A stretch of DNA of 64,000 bases. Source: Syntrophales bacterium. Lineage in GTDB: Bacteria; Desulfobacterota; Syntrophia; Syntrophales; PHBD01. Of this stretch, positions 1-8,180 are shown one piece after another; position 1 is the stretch's first letter; each line of letters opens with the position of its first letter. The position numbers and the translations under genes are program-made. Location: the NCBI GenBank assembly GCA_035363115.1, contig DAOSEM010000002.1, forward strand, positions 310,001-374,000, in the 5' to 3' direction. A model generated the notes under the pieces. It worked only from the letters and a program-made list of their open reading frames with translations. It was not told the origin of the DNA and did not search any database.

Positions 1-2
1 AG

Positions 3-170
3 CGGCTGAGACCGGTTTCCAGCCTTTTCGACGTGATCCTGGAAATGACGCCCGAAAAGGGGAGAATCCGCATCCGTTCTCTGAAAGGCGGCGGATTGAC
101 GTCCGAGGGGGGATCGTTGCTCCTCGACCCGGCGACCATGCTCGTCCGGGCGGAGGTTGCCGGGAGCTGA
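3..170 (+). CDS. C-terminal end of an unidentified protein (cut by window start)
   Basis: An open frame runs from the left edge to a TGA at 168-170, giving the last 55 residues of a protein. The fragment has alternating hydrophobic and charged residues suggesting beta strands (for example FDVILEM and GRIRIRSLKGG) and ends in AEVAGS. No cysteine pattern, membrane segment or known motif is visible. The family cannot be named from this piece; an envelope or secretion-associated beta-rich protein is only a guess. It is convergent with the Nudix gene to its right. Confidence 0.5.
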   Translation, partial: RLRPVSSLFDVILEMTPEKGRIRIRSLKGGGLTSEGGSLLLDPATMLVRAEVAGS

Positions 171-305
171 ACCGGCCCGTACCGTGTAACGCGGATTCGG
201 CGTCCCGCCAGGGAACGCCTGAATGCCTCTTTTCGTTTTGGCGACCAGCCGTTCCTGCGTCGGGCGGTCGCCTCCGCATCAAGATACGTTCGTGAATTCC
301 AGGTC

Positions 306-752
306 TTACTCTGCTTTCTTTTCCTTGAAATAGTCGGCGAGGATTTCCTCGTGGTCGAACGCCAGGGATGGCATGGTATCGCGCGTGAAGACGCCGATCT
401 CTCCCGCGTCGTCGCCGGCCGCCGGTTTCCCGGACGCGCGGCCGACATAGACGGTTGTGATCGTGTGCTGCCTGGGATCCCGGTCCGGCCTCGAGTAGGT
501 GTGGAGTTGGCGGAGCAGGGTGACTTGCAGTCCCGTTTCTTCCCGGGCCTCCCGGACGGCCGCCTCCTCCAGCGACTCGCCGTAGTCCACGAATCCTCCG
601 GGGAGAGCCCAGCCGGGAGGCGGGTTCTTCCGCCGGATCAGGACGATCCCTTCTTCCAGTTCGATGATAATGTCCACCGTGGGGACGGGGTTGCGCCAGC
701 ACTCCTCGACGTGCCCGCAGGAGGGGCAGGTTTTCGCGGTCTTTGCGGCCAT
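306..752 (-). CDS. Nudix hydrolase with N-terminal zinc-ribbon-like motif
   Basis: This 148-residue protein carries a full Nudix box (G-x5-E-x7-REAREETGL) around residues 52-74, so it probably hydrolyses a nucleoside diphosphate linked to another group, in the cytoplasm and with Mg2+. A single CPSCGH motif at residues 9-14 is typical of the ADP-ribose/NADH pyrophosphatase-like subgroup whose members begin with a half zinc ribbon. The substrate cannot be read from the sequence. It lies downstream of a HAD phosphatase on the same strand with a 136-bp gap, which may mean a separate transcript. Confidence 0.85.
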   Translation of the reverse strand: MAAKTAKTCPSCGHVEECWRNPVPTVDIIIELEEGIVLIRRKNPPPGWALPGGFVDYGESLEEAAVREAREETGLQVTLLRQLHTYSRPDRDPRQHTITTVYVGRASGKPAAGDDAGEIGVFTRDTMPSLAFDHEEILADYFKEKKAE

Positions 753-888
753 GACGGGGCATTTCTCCCTTCCGGCTTTTCAGGGCATAGATGGTGGATT
801 CTTTGCGGGTCCGCTTCCGGTGTCTCCGGTTCAAATACCGCTGATGGTTTCATCCCGGGGCGTCGGCGTCCGCCTCTCTCTCCCTTCA

Positions 889-1569
889 TTACAGGAGTTG
901 CAGGAGATCCGGGGCCGAAGGAACAATGACATTGGCACCGGCCCGGAGCAGTTCCTCCCGTTTGCCTGAGCCCGTCAGAACCCCGACGGTCCGGGTGCCG
1001 GCCTCGCGGCCAGTCCGGATGTCCATGGGGTGGTCCCCTACCACAACGGCGCGGGCGGGTGCGATGCCCATTCTTGAAAGCGACTCCAGAACATGCCCCG
1101 GATCGGGCTTGACGCGTTCGGTTCCATCCCGGGGCAGGAATACATCACAGCAATCGGCAATATCCGGAAAAATCAGGGTGACGGCGGCCCCGCAGTTCCG
1201 AGTGATGATCGCACGTCGGATCTCCCGCTTCTTCATGCCCTCGAGCAGTTCCCGGACACCGGCAATGAGCGAACCATACCGGGCGGCCTGGATTTCGATA
1301 GCAGTGACGAGGCTCATCGCCTCCCGCTGGAACGACAAGGCATGGTCCGGGGATTTGCCCGTCAGCCATGCCCGACCCGCTTCGATGGTCTCCAGAACGA
1401 AAAGGCCGTCCAGAACCTCCGGGGGAATACCGGCATCCGCGGCGAGCTTTCTGACAGCCCCCCGCATGGCTGGGAAGTCGATGTTCAGGACGGCCAGGGT
1501 ACCGTCGAAGTCGAAGACCGCTGCATCGGTTCCTCTCAGGATATCCCTTGGGTCCAGATCGCTTTCCAT
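889..1569 (-). CDS. HAD-family hydrolase, phosphoglycolate phosphatase-like
   Basis: A 226-residue haloacid dehalogenase superfamily protein. Motif I is DFDGTLA with the nucleophile and acid aspartates at D20 and D22; motif II lies in AIITRNCG; motif III/IV is near VGDHPMDIRTGREAGT, which supplies the Mg2+-binding aspartates. The helical cap between motifs I and II and the overall length fit phosphoglycolate phosphatase or beta-phosphoglucomutase-like phosphatases. The natural substrate is not determined. It sits between two Nudix genes on the same strand, a plausible housecleaning-hydrolase cluster (inference). Confidence 0.85.
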   Translation of the reverse strand: MESDLDPRDILRGTDAAVFDFDGTLAVLNIDFPAMRGAVRKLAADAGIPPEVLDGLFVLETIEAGRAWLTGKSPDHALSFQREAMSLVTAIEIQAARYGSLIAGVRELLEGMKKREIRRAIITRNCGAAVTLIFPDIADCCDVFLPRDGTERVKPDPGHVLESLSRMGIAPARAVVVGDHPMDIRTGREAGTRTVGVLTGSGKREELLRAGANVIVPSAPDLLQLL

Positions 1570-1648
1570 TCGAAATTCCTTCAGAAATCAAAGGGTATCC
1601 GGGCGAACAGCTCCGTCCCGCCGGTGCGTGTCATCGTGTCCGGGGCGC

Positions 1649-2527
1649 TCAGTCCGCAGCGGGAATTCTTCCCGCAACGCGCTGTCCCGTCAGGTAATCC
1701 GCCCGGAGGCTGCGTTCGATGGGTTGCCCTTTCTGCCAGTCCGGCAGATCGAAATCGAAGACGATCTTCAGCATCTTCATGATGATGTAAAAAGTCGCTC
1801 CCCAGAGGATTTCCGTGGTTCCGTCGGCTTCACGGTGGATCAGGCATGGAAAGTCCTGGCAGACCTCGTCCTTCGAGCCCGAGACCTCCGTATAGGTCAC
1901 GATGTAGCGCCCGTAACTCTCCTCCATAAAGAAAGAATCCAGGGGAATCTCGACCACCCGGGCCACCTCGCGGTTGGGCCGGAATGCCCATGGCGCGTGA
2001 ACCATCCCCATCAGAGGGAAAATCGTCCTTCGGAACAGGATGAGGGAATAGGTGGGAAGGGGGCCGAGAAAACGGATCCGGAGAGGATTCAGACCGACTT
2101 CCTCCCAGGTTTCTCGGATGGCGTTCGCCAGGAAGAGGCAGATCAACCGGTGCTCCCGGTGGCCCCGGAGACGGGACAGTTCCCGGGGACGTCCCTGAAT
2201 GACGGGCATGGAGCAGGAACACAGAAGGTGCCGGAATGCGACATCTACGGCCCCGTGAAGCATCCCTCCCGGACAGCTCAGGTCGCCGGGCTGGGCCACT
2301 GTGGCGGAGCGTTTGATGAGCTGCAGGTATGGAATGTCTCCATCCATCCGGAGCAGGAGGAGGACCCCTGCGGCCTGCGCCCCCTCCTTCCGGCCGGCCC
2401 GGATGGCGGCATAGCGCTCGGCATAATCGATGGATGTCACGCCCAGGCTTTCTGTGATGCGGGATGGCAGATCCTGGACGGGATGCAGGGAATATTGTTT
2501 TGCCAGCGTTTTCATGGAGGGCACCAT
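1649..2527 (-). CDS. Nudix hydrolase of the CoA pyrophosphatase type with split Nudix box
   Basis: A 292-residue protein. LQLIKRSATVAQPGDLSCPGG matches the stretch preceding the Nudix box in NudL/NUDT7-type CoA diphosphatases, and AIRETWEEVGL is the second half of the box. Between the GG of the first half and the RET of the second half lie about 50 residues where a standard box has about 14, so roughly 36 extra residues, including LLCSCS, interrupt the box. Despite the insertion, the catalytic RExxEE residues are intact. Two in-frame ATGs (2527 and 2515) are possible starts and neither has a clear ribosome-binding site. Role in CoA or acyl-CoA turnover is inferred from the family. Confidence 0.78.
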   Translation of the reverse strand: MVPSMKTLAKQYSLHPVQDLPSRITESLGVTSIDYAERYAAIRAGRKEGAQAAGVLLLLRMDGDIPYLQLIKRSATVAQPGDLSCPGGMLHGAVDVAFRHLLCSCSMPVIQGRPRELSRLRGHREHRLICLFLANAIRETWEEVGLNPLRIRFLGPLPTYSLILFRRTIFPLMGMVHAPWAFRPNREVARVVEIPLDSFFMEESYGRYIVTYTEVSGSKDEVCQDFPCLIHREADGTTEILWGATFYIIMKMLKIVFDFDLPDWQKGQPIERSLRADYLTGQRVAGRIPAAD

Positions 2528-2562
2528 AGCACCATGCCGGCGGGGGCGTCCATGAAAACAGA

Positions 2563-2586
2563 AAGCCCGGCCTGGGGCCGGGCTTC
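2563..2586 (-). terminator. Rho-independent terminator after the CoA-transferase gene
   Basis: A perfect 9-bp stem AAGCCCGGC/GCCGGGCTT with a 6-nt loop is followed on the minus strand by TCTGTTTTC. It lies 29 bp beyond the CoA-transferase stop and ahead of the downstream Nudix start, so it separates the two transcripts. Confidence 0.75.
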
Positions 2587-2614
2587 TTGTGTAGCGGTGC
2601 CAGAAAAGGGTTGA

Positions 2615-3967
2615 TCAACCCTTTCCGTTTCCGTTTCCGTTCTTTCGCCAGATGTTCATTTTTTCCGCTTCTTTGATCAGGCCGTCCCGCAGATCCGGAT
2701 GGGCGATGTTGATCAGGGCTTCGGCTCTCTGCCAGGTGGATTTTCCGGCCAGGTCGGCAACGCCGTATTCCGTAACGATCATGTGGGCCTGGGTTCGCGG
2801 GACCGTTACGATCGATCCGGCGGGCAGGGTGGGGACGATCCGGGACTTGGTCTCCCCCGTCTTCTTGTCCTTGTAGGATGCGTTGCAGCAGATGAAGGAC
2901 ATGCCGCCGTCGGACATGTAGGCGCCCGTGGCGAAATCAAGCTGTCCGCCGGTGCCGCTGATGTGTCTCGGTCCCGATGACTCGGACGACACCTGCCCGA
3001 AGAGATCGACTTCCACGCAGGCGTTGATGGAAACCATATTGTCGTGCTGGCACATGACGTGAGGGGCGTTGGTGTAGGAGACGGGATAGGACGCCAGCGA
3101 GGGGTTCAGGTCGATCCAGTCGTAGAGGAACTGGCTGCCCGCGGCAAACGCATAAGCGCTCTTCTTCTTGTCCACGCCCTTCTTCTTGTTGGTCAGTTTG
3201 CCGGCCTGGTACATGTGATAGTATGCATCCACCAGCATTTCCGTGTGGCATCCCAGGTCCTTGATGTCCGATTCGGCCAGCTGTGTCCCGATGTAGTTGG
3301 GAAGACCGCCGATACCAAGCTGGATGCAGGCGCCGTTGGGAATCATGGGAACGATGTGGCTGGCGATCTTCACATCGATCTCGGTGGGGGCTGCCGGGGG
3401 GATCGCCTCGACCTTCGATTCGTGCTCAACGACATAGTCGACCTCGGAGATGTGCACGACCTCGTCGCGTCCGCCCATGGCCCAGGGGAGAAGCGGGTTT
3501 ACTTCGACGATGATCTTCTTGGCGACGTCCATGGCCGCGCGCACGGCCGCGTTGCCCATGTGCGTGTTGAAATAGCCGTCTTTGTTCATCTTGGTCACGC
3601 GGAGCATGGCAACGTCGACGGACTTGATGCTCTTCTTGTAGAAGAGGGGCTGATTGCGGAAAATCATGGGGTGGTAATAGCACCGGCCTTTATCGTGAAG
3701 CTTGCGTGAATAGCCGGAGAAATGCCAGTCCTGGTAGGTAAAGACTTCTCCTTCGGGGTCGGCTTCGACGCACGCTTGGGGTGTCAGGCTCAATGTGTGC
3801 CGAATGTTGATGTTTTTGAGTTCATCCTTGCGTGCGGCAAGGGCCTTGTCCAAGGCGATCGGCTTGGTGTGGCCGAACCCATAGTCAATCCAGTCTCCGC
3901 TCTTGACCACTTTCACAGCATCTTCCGGGCTAACGAGTTTCTTCCGATACTCCTCTGCGTACGACAT
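2615..3967 (-). CDS. Acetyl-CoA hydrolase/transferase family CoA-transferase (4-hydroxybutyrate/butyrate type)
   Basis: A 450-residue cytoplasmic CoA-transferase of the AbfT/butyryl-CoA:acetate type, which moves CoA between an acyl-CoA and a carboxylate. Visible motifs are QLGIGGLPN near 217-224, the HTEM motif at 241-244 holding the probable catalytic glutamate E243, EVDLFGQV near 319, and GTGGQLDF near 340. The start is the ATG at 3967, nine bases after a perfect AGGAGG; a GTG at 3973 is too close to that site. Length fits the family (about 430-450). In syntrophs such enzymes recycle CoA during acid activation; the true acid substrate is unknown. Confidence 0.9.
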   Translation of the reverse strand: MSYAEEYRKKLVSPEDAVKVVKSGDWIDYGFGHTKPIALDKALAARKDELKNINIRHTLSLTPQACVEADPEGEVFTYQDWHFSGYSRKLHDKGRCYYHPMIFRNQPLFYKKSIKSVDVAMLRVTKMNKDGYFNTHMGNAAVRAAMDVAKKIIVEVNPLLPWAMGGRDEVVHISEVDYVVEHESKVEAIPPAAPTEIDVKIASHIVPMIPNGACIQLGIGGLPNYIGTQLAESDIKDLGCHTEMLVDAYYHMYQAGKLTNKKKGVDKKKSAYAFAAGSQFLYDWIDLNPSLASYPVSYTNAPHVMCQHDNMVSINACVEVDLFGQVSSESSGPRHISGTGGQLDFATGAYMSDGGMSFICCNASYKDKKTGETKSRIVPTLPAGSIVTVPRTQAHMIVTEYGVADLAGKSTWQRAEALINIAHPDLRDGLIKEAEKMNIWRKNGNGNGKG

Positions 3968-4208
3968 GAACACCTTCCTCCTTAGTTAGAATTTACACTC
4001 CTCCCCCTGTCAGGCGCTGCCGTCAGTTTGCGGAAGACGGAGTCTCCCGGCAACCGCGCCGGAAGTTCAATTTCTCCCGCTGCTACACTGCATTCACTTG
4101 TATAAGGGGTGCCGTCCCGTAGCATATCGGTTTTGAAAAATCAACATGCGAATAAGGGGTGAAGCAGAATGACCTGATTCAAACAGCAATCAGCGCCAAA
4201 AAAGAAAG

Positions 4209-4230
4209 ACCCGGAGTTTCCACTCCGGGT
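4209..4230 (-). terminator. Rho-independent terminator of tRNA-Met
   Basis: A perfect 9-bp stem ACCCGGAGT/ACTCCGGGT with a 4-nt loop is followed on the minus strand by CTTTCTTTTTT, directly after the tRNA 3' end. Confidence 0.85.
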
Positions 4231-4242
4231 CCGATTTGTTCA

Positions 4243-4319
4243 TGGTAGCGGTGCCTGGATTCGAACCAGGGACACTACGGATATGAGCCGTATGCTCTGA
4301 CCAACTGAGCTACACCGCC
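4243..4319 (-). tRNA. tRNA-Met (anticodon CAT), probably elongator
   Basis: A 77-nt cloverleaf on the minus strand: acceptor GGCGGTG/CACCGCT, D-arm with AGCTCAGTTGGT, anticodon stem TACGG/CCGTA around the loop CTCATAT with anticodon CAT, T-arm GGTTCGAATCC, discriminator A and an encoded CCA. Pair 1-72 is a G-U wobble; the initiator tRNA would have an unpaired C-A, so elongator Met is preferred. A lysidine-modified Ile2 tRNA also reads CAT and cannot be excluded by eye. Confidence 0.93.
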
Positions 4320-4346
4320 GCTTGCCTTTGCAAAACAGGCGACCGC

Positions 4347-4373
4347 ATTATAACAGAAATACGATCTTGTCAA
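4347..4373 (-). promoter_or_regulatory. Sigma-70 promoter of the tRNA gene
   Basis: Minus strand TTGACA (4373-4368) and TATAAT (4352-4347) are both perfect consensus hexamers, with a 15-bp spacer, shorter than the usual 17. The predicted transcript would start about 20 bases before the tRNA 5' end. Confidence 0.8.
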
Positions 4374-4391
4374 CCCTCCGTTTGAGGCCTT

Positions 4392-6152
4392 CTATTTCTG
4401 GATCTCCATGGGTTCCGCCTGGGGGATCTGGGTGGCCACCGGCGTCATCTTGTAGGCCGCCAGGACGCTCGACTCGCCGAACGATGCTCCTGTCGAGAGA
4501 ACAAGGGCCATGACGATCTCGTTTTCCCCATCGTTGTCCACGTCCTTGTACTGGTAATCGGCCACGTACCCGTTGATCTTCCGGGTTCGCCAGTTCTCTA
4601 CCATGCCGACGCCGTCCCATTCAATGTTGTAGAACTCGCTCGACGTATAGAGCTTCACGTTTCGCATGATCCGGGCGGATGCGGAGATGTTTTTTACCAG
4701 CAGGATCTCCCGTCGTCCGTCCTTGTTGAGGTCCGTTGTAAGGATGCGTGTGTTGACCCAGTATTTGCTCAGGTAGGCCTCCACGCCCGTGGCGCCGGTC
4801 GGGGCCTCAACGTAAAGGTTGCTTCCGCCGAAGGGGTCGTCGCTTTTGTACAGGAGTTCGCTGGCGCCACCGAATTTCTGTAGTGATTTCAGCGGTTTCT
4901 CCGTCTCCTGGTAAATGCAGAGATAGTCGTCCTGATTCAGGGCGATAATCCTCGACGGACCCTGGCCGAGATCGTCAATGGTCAGGCCGAAGACGGACAT
5001 GCCAAGGGGGATCTTCATCCTCTGGCCTTCGGTATAACGGGTGCCGTCCCAGACGATTTCATGGATCTGGGTTTCAAAAGGCATGAATTCATTGGTGTCC
5101 ATGGAGATGTTCATGCCGTGGTATCGCTGACCCAGGAGCTGCTGGCTTGCCGGGTTATGCCGGTTGATCACCCGGAAGAACCACGGAAGCCTCGACGCGA
5201 TCTGGACGAACTTGCCGTCCTGCCATTCGTAGACGAAGGAGTTGACGGAGTTTTCAAGGGAGTTGGTCACGATGATTTCGGGAACACCGTTGCGGTTGAT
5301 GTCCGCGACGTCCACCGTCATATAATTATCCGAGGATCGCCCGCTGATCTTCTGGAGCATCCGGAATTCCTTTCCCTTTTTCTGAAAGATCCGGATCTCG
5401 TTGCGGGAGATGGTTACGATCTCATTCAGGCCGTCCTTGTTTACGTCCCCGATGTCCATGCCCCGGAACTCGAGGGGGAAACGCTCGCTCATCCAGAATC
5501 CTTTGCGGTCCACCGGCTGCATGGCATTGATGAAGTCGGGATTGATGGCACCCGTGAATGTCCCGGCCTTACCCTTACGCATGCCGGCGATGATTTCCGA
5601 TTCCCTTGTGCTCGTGCCCGAGGGCATGACGGCCGTCGGCGGAGGAAGGGGTGTGAGGGGCGTGGCTTCCGGTGCTGCGCCGCCCAACACATGGGTCTCA
5701 ATTTTCTGTGCGAATTCCGTTATTTTTGGAATGACCTCGTCCATCCCCTTCGACGAGGTAAAAACGCCGACGGGTGACTTGCTCGTCGCGATGTCCACGA
5801 GCTTGGCGTCGATGCTCAGGTTGGCACCGATCTTGGTGACGCTGCCTGCGACAACGTAGTCGGCTTTGAGAGATTTTCCCACGGCCTGTAGCTCCGCCAG
5901 GGGCATTTCCTTGCCTGCCCTGTTGCCGAGCACGCCCAGCACCGTATCTTTGCCGGGCACCGCAATCTTGCCGGAGCTCGACAGGCGGCTGGACAGCATG
6001 TTCCAGATACCCTGCTGGACATAGTCGATGTTTTCAGCACTGGAGACTGAGAACGGCAGCACAGCCACAGTCTTGGTGTCCCTGGCCCAGACCAGCCCGG
6101 CCGCCACGACCAGCGCCGCTGCAATTACGAGAACTCCAAAACGCTTCATCAT
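4392..6152 (-). CDS. Exported CsgG/TolB-N-like protein with FG-GAP/VCBS repeats
   Basis: A 586-residue protein starting MMKRFGVLVIAAALVVAAG, a Sec signal peptide; this ATG follows GGAAAGGAAAACC, so upstream in-frame codons are not used. Residues about 25-160 begin KTVAVLPFSV and look like the CsgG/TolB N-terminal alpha/beta domain found in periplasmic proteins. The rest carries calcium-loop-like FG-GAP/VCBS repeats such as DIGDVNKDGLNEIV, DINRNGVPEIIV, DLNKDGRREILL and DVDNDGENEIVM, implying a beta-propeller. Probable location is periplasm or outer-membrane surface. Function is unknown; a structural or binding role is suggested. The tRNA promoter lies directly downstream. Confidence 0.78.
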   Translation of the reverse strand: MMKRFGVLVIAAALVVAAGLVWARDTKTVAVLPFSVSSAENIDYVQQGIWNMLSSRLSSSGKIAVPGKDTVLGVLGNRAGKEMPLAELQAVGKSLKADYVVAGSVTKIGANLSIDAKLVDIATSKSPVGVFTSSKGMDEVIPKITEFAQKIETHVLGGAAPEATPLTPLPPPTAVMPSGTSTRESEIIAGMRKGKAGTFTGAINPDFINAMQPVDRKGFWMSERFPLEFRGMDIGDVNKDGLNEIVTISRNEIRIFQKKGKEFRMLQKISGRSSDNYMTVDVADINRNGVPEIIVTNSLENSVNSFVYEWQDGKFVQIASRLPWFFRVINRHNPASQQLLGQRYHGMNISMDTNEFMPFETQIHEIVWDGTRYTEGQRMKIPLGMSVFGLTIDDLGQGPSRIIALNQDDYLCIYQETEKPLKSLQKFGGASELLYKSDDPFGGSNLYVEAPTGATGVEAYLSKYWVNTRILTTDLNKDGRREILLVKNISASARIMRNVKLYTSSEFYNIEWDGVGMVENWRTRKINGYVADYQYKDVDNDGENEIVMALVLSTGASFGESSVLAAYKMTPVATQIPQAEPMEIQK

Positions 6153-6243
6153 GGTTTTCCTTTCCACAGGTCCCTGTTTGAAACATCGACGCGGTTCTAA
6201 CATGGTGAATCCGCGCCTTCAAGGTTTTTAATCTTACATGTTT

Positions 6244-8136
6244 TTAATCTTTTCCCCGGGTTCCTTCTTCGGGGTCCATCAGCGGGATCGTCAGGTTGTA
6301 TATCCCGTATTCCATGACGGCCCGGAGGGGGTAGGGGACCTTCTCGAAGACCTTCATCATGGCCTTGTTGTCGGCGAACACGTCGGCCGTAAAGGCCTCG
6401 ATTCCCTGATCCCGGGCCACATGGATCAGCATCTCCAGGAGGAATGAAGCGATTCCCCGGCCCTGGTAGCGCTCTTCCACGACGAAAGCCATGTCGGCAT
6501 GGAGGGGGCGGTCGCGGTGACGGACATACCTCCCCTCGGCGACGATCCGCTCCACGCCGTTCTCCTCGACGACGCCGACGATGGACAGGGCGCGCCGGTA
6601 GTCGACATTGACGTACTCCTGCATCTTCGTGTGGGGCATGGCCTTGATGGGGCTGAAGTAGCGGTAATAGACGGTCATGTCGGAGAACCGGTAGAAAAGC
6701 CGCCTCATTTCTTCTTCGTCGGAAGGCTTGATGGCCCGGAAGCGTACCGTGAGATCACCCTTGAACGTATGGGCGGTCGTTATTTTTTCGGGATAAAAGA
6801 ACCCGGCTTCGGAGAGGAAAATCTGGTCCGCGTAGAGAATCCGGGAGTCCTTGGCCTGGCGGACCAGTTCGGCCCGGTCGTCCGGATGGGCGATGTCGAT
6901 GATCGCCTGGGCCCGCTCCCGCACGGTCCGCCCCGTCATGGAGGCGATACCGTACTCGGTGATGATCAGGTCGAGGGACTCCCGGTTGGTGAACTGGTTC
7001 GGATATTCGTCCGCTGACAGGACGATGTTGGACTTGCCCTTGAGGTTCCGGCTGGGCAGGGCGAAGATCGTCCTTCCCCCCTTGGACCACTCCGCCCGGG
7101 CGAAGATATCCTGGGCCTGCCCCGGTGTGGCGGTGATGTTTCCCCGGCCCACATGAAGGGCGATTCCGCCGGTGATGTCCACCTTCCGGGCGGGCAGGAT
7201 CGCGATCATCCTGTCGTTGAGGCTCATGCGCGAGTAGTCGGACACGACGTCGATGGACTGGAATTCCACCATGGGGTTCCGGTGGAGCCACTTCATCAGT
7301 TCGGGGGTTCCCTGGGCATAAACGGTGAGGGACTTCCCGCGGAAATACCCTTTTTTCATGTTCGTGACAGCGCCGCATTTCACCAGTTCCATCAGGGGAT
7401 CCGTAAAGAACGTTGAATGGATGCCCAGGTTCCGCTTCCGCGTCAGATGTTTTCCCAGGGCCTCGAAAAGGGTCCCCGAGTAGAAGGACAGGCAACTCCC
7501 GTCCTCGATGACGGAGGCGATGTTGAATGCCACTTTGTCCAGCACCTCGTCCACGGGCCAGCGGGGGAAATAGATCAGGGGCTCGTCGGACTGGACCAGG
7601 TAATTGAATTCGCTGACGTGGACATGGGTGTTGCCGGTTGTCCAGGGGACGTCGGGATTGATCTCTCCCACGACGAGCGATGCCCGTTCGAGGGCGTATT
7701 TCGGGACGTCCGCCGACACCCCGAGGCTGACGTACCCGTTTTCATCGGGAGGTGTGATCTGCACGAAGGCCACGTCGATGCGGATCGTGCCGTTATGAAT
7801 GAGCCGAGGGATGTCGGAGTACCGGCAGGGGATCAGGTCCACGGAGCCGGACGTGATGGCGGGACTGGCCAGCCACCCGGAGAAGAACGTCTTCATGCGG
7901 AATTTATGGGCGTTGGCCGTGCTGCTGTAGGAAATGGCATCCCCCATGCTGACCAGCTGAATCAGCTCCAGGTCGTTCAAGTTCGGCAGGCTCGAGTTCA
8001 TCAGGCGTTTCACGAGGGTCCGGGGCTCAGAAACGCCGGTTCCGAGGAAGATACTCATTCCCGGTTCGATCTTTGTGAGAACGACATCCGGGGAAACCAT
8101 CTTTTTCTGCCAGTCCAGGTCGTCGAGATTGAGCAT
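6244..8136 (-). CDS. Acetyl-CoA hydrolase/transferase-like protein fused to GNAT acetyltransferase domain
   Basis: A 630-residue fusion. Residues 1 to about 450 follow the acetyl-CoA hydrolase/transferase fold (SVIEDGSCLSFYSGTLFEAL, ITATPGQAQDIFA, IITEYGIASMTGRT). Residues about 463-610 are a GNAT domain with the acetyl-CoA loop RYQGRGIA at 556-563. At the place of the HTEM motif of active CoA-transferases this protein reads HSTF, so the expected catalytic glutamate is T242, and the later EVD is KVD (K318). It may therefore bind acyl-CoA without forming the glutamyl anhydride, with the GNAT domain perhaps acylating a partner (inference). ATG at 8136 follows GAAGGA. The 73% larger size than the 2615-3967 paralogue is due to the GNAT part. 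Confidence 0.85.
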   Translation of the reverse strand: MLNLDDLDWQKKMVSPDVVLTKIEPGMSIFLGTGVSEPRTLVKRLMNSSLPNLNDLELIQLVSMGDAISYSSTANAHKFRMKTFFSGWLASPAITSGSVDLIPCRYSDIPRLIHNGTIRIDVAFVQITPPDENGYVSLGVSADVPKYALERASLVVGEINPDVPWTTGNTHVHVSEFNYLVQSDEPLIYFPRWPVDEVLDKVAFNIASVIEDGSCLSFYSGTLFEALGKHLTRKRNLGIHSTFFTDPLMELVKCGAVTNMKKGYFRGKSLTVYAQGTPELMKWLHRNPMVEFQSIDVVSDYSRMSLNDRMIAILPARKVDITGGIALHVGRGNITATPGQAQDIFARAEWSKGGRTIFALPSRNLKGKSNIVLSADEYPNQFTNRESLDLIITEYGIASMTGRTVRERAQAIIDIAHPDDRAELVRQAKDSRILYADQIFLSEAGFFYPEKITTAHTFKGDLTVRFRAIKPSDEEEMRRLFYRFSDMTVYYRYFSPIKAMPHTKMQEYVNVDYRRALSIVGVVEENGVERIVAEGRYVRHRDRPLHADMAFVVEERYQGRGIASFLLEMLIHVARDQGIEAFTADVFADNKAMMKVFEKVPYPLRAVMEYGIYNLTIPLMDPEEGTRGKD

Positions 8137-8180
8137 GTTTGAATCCTTCTAAGGTTAATTGTTTCTGGAAACCGGCTCGT

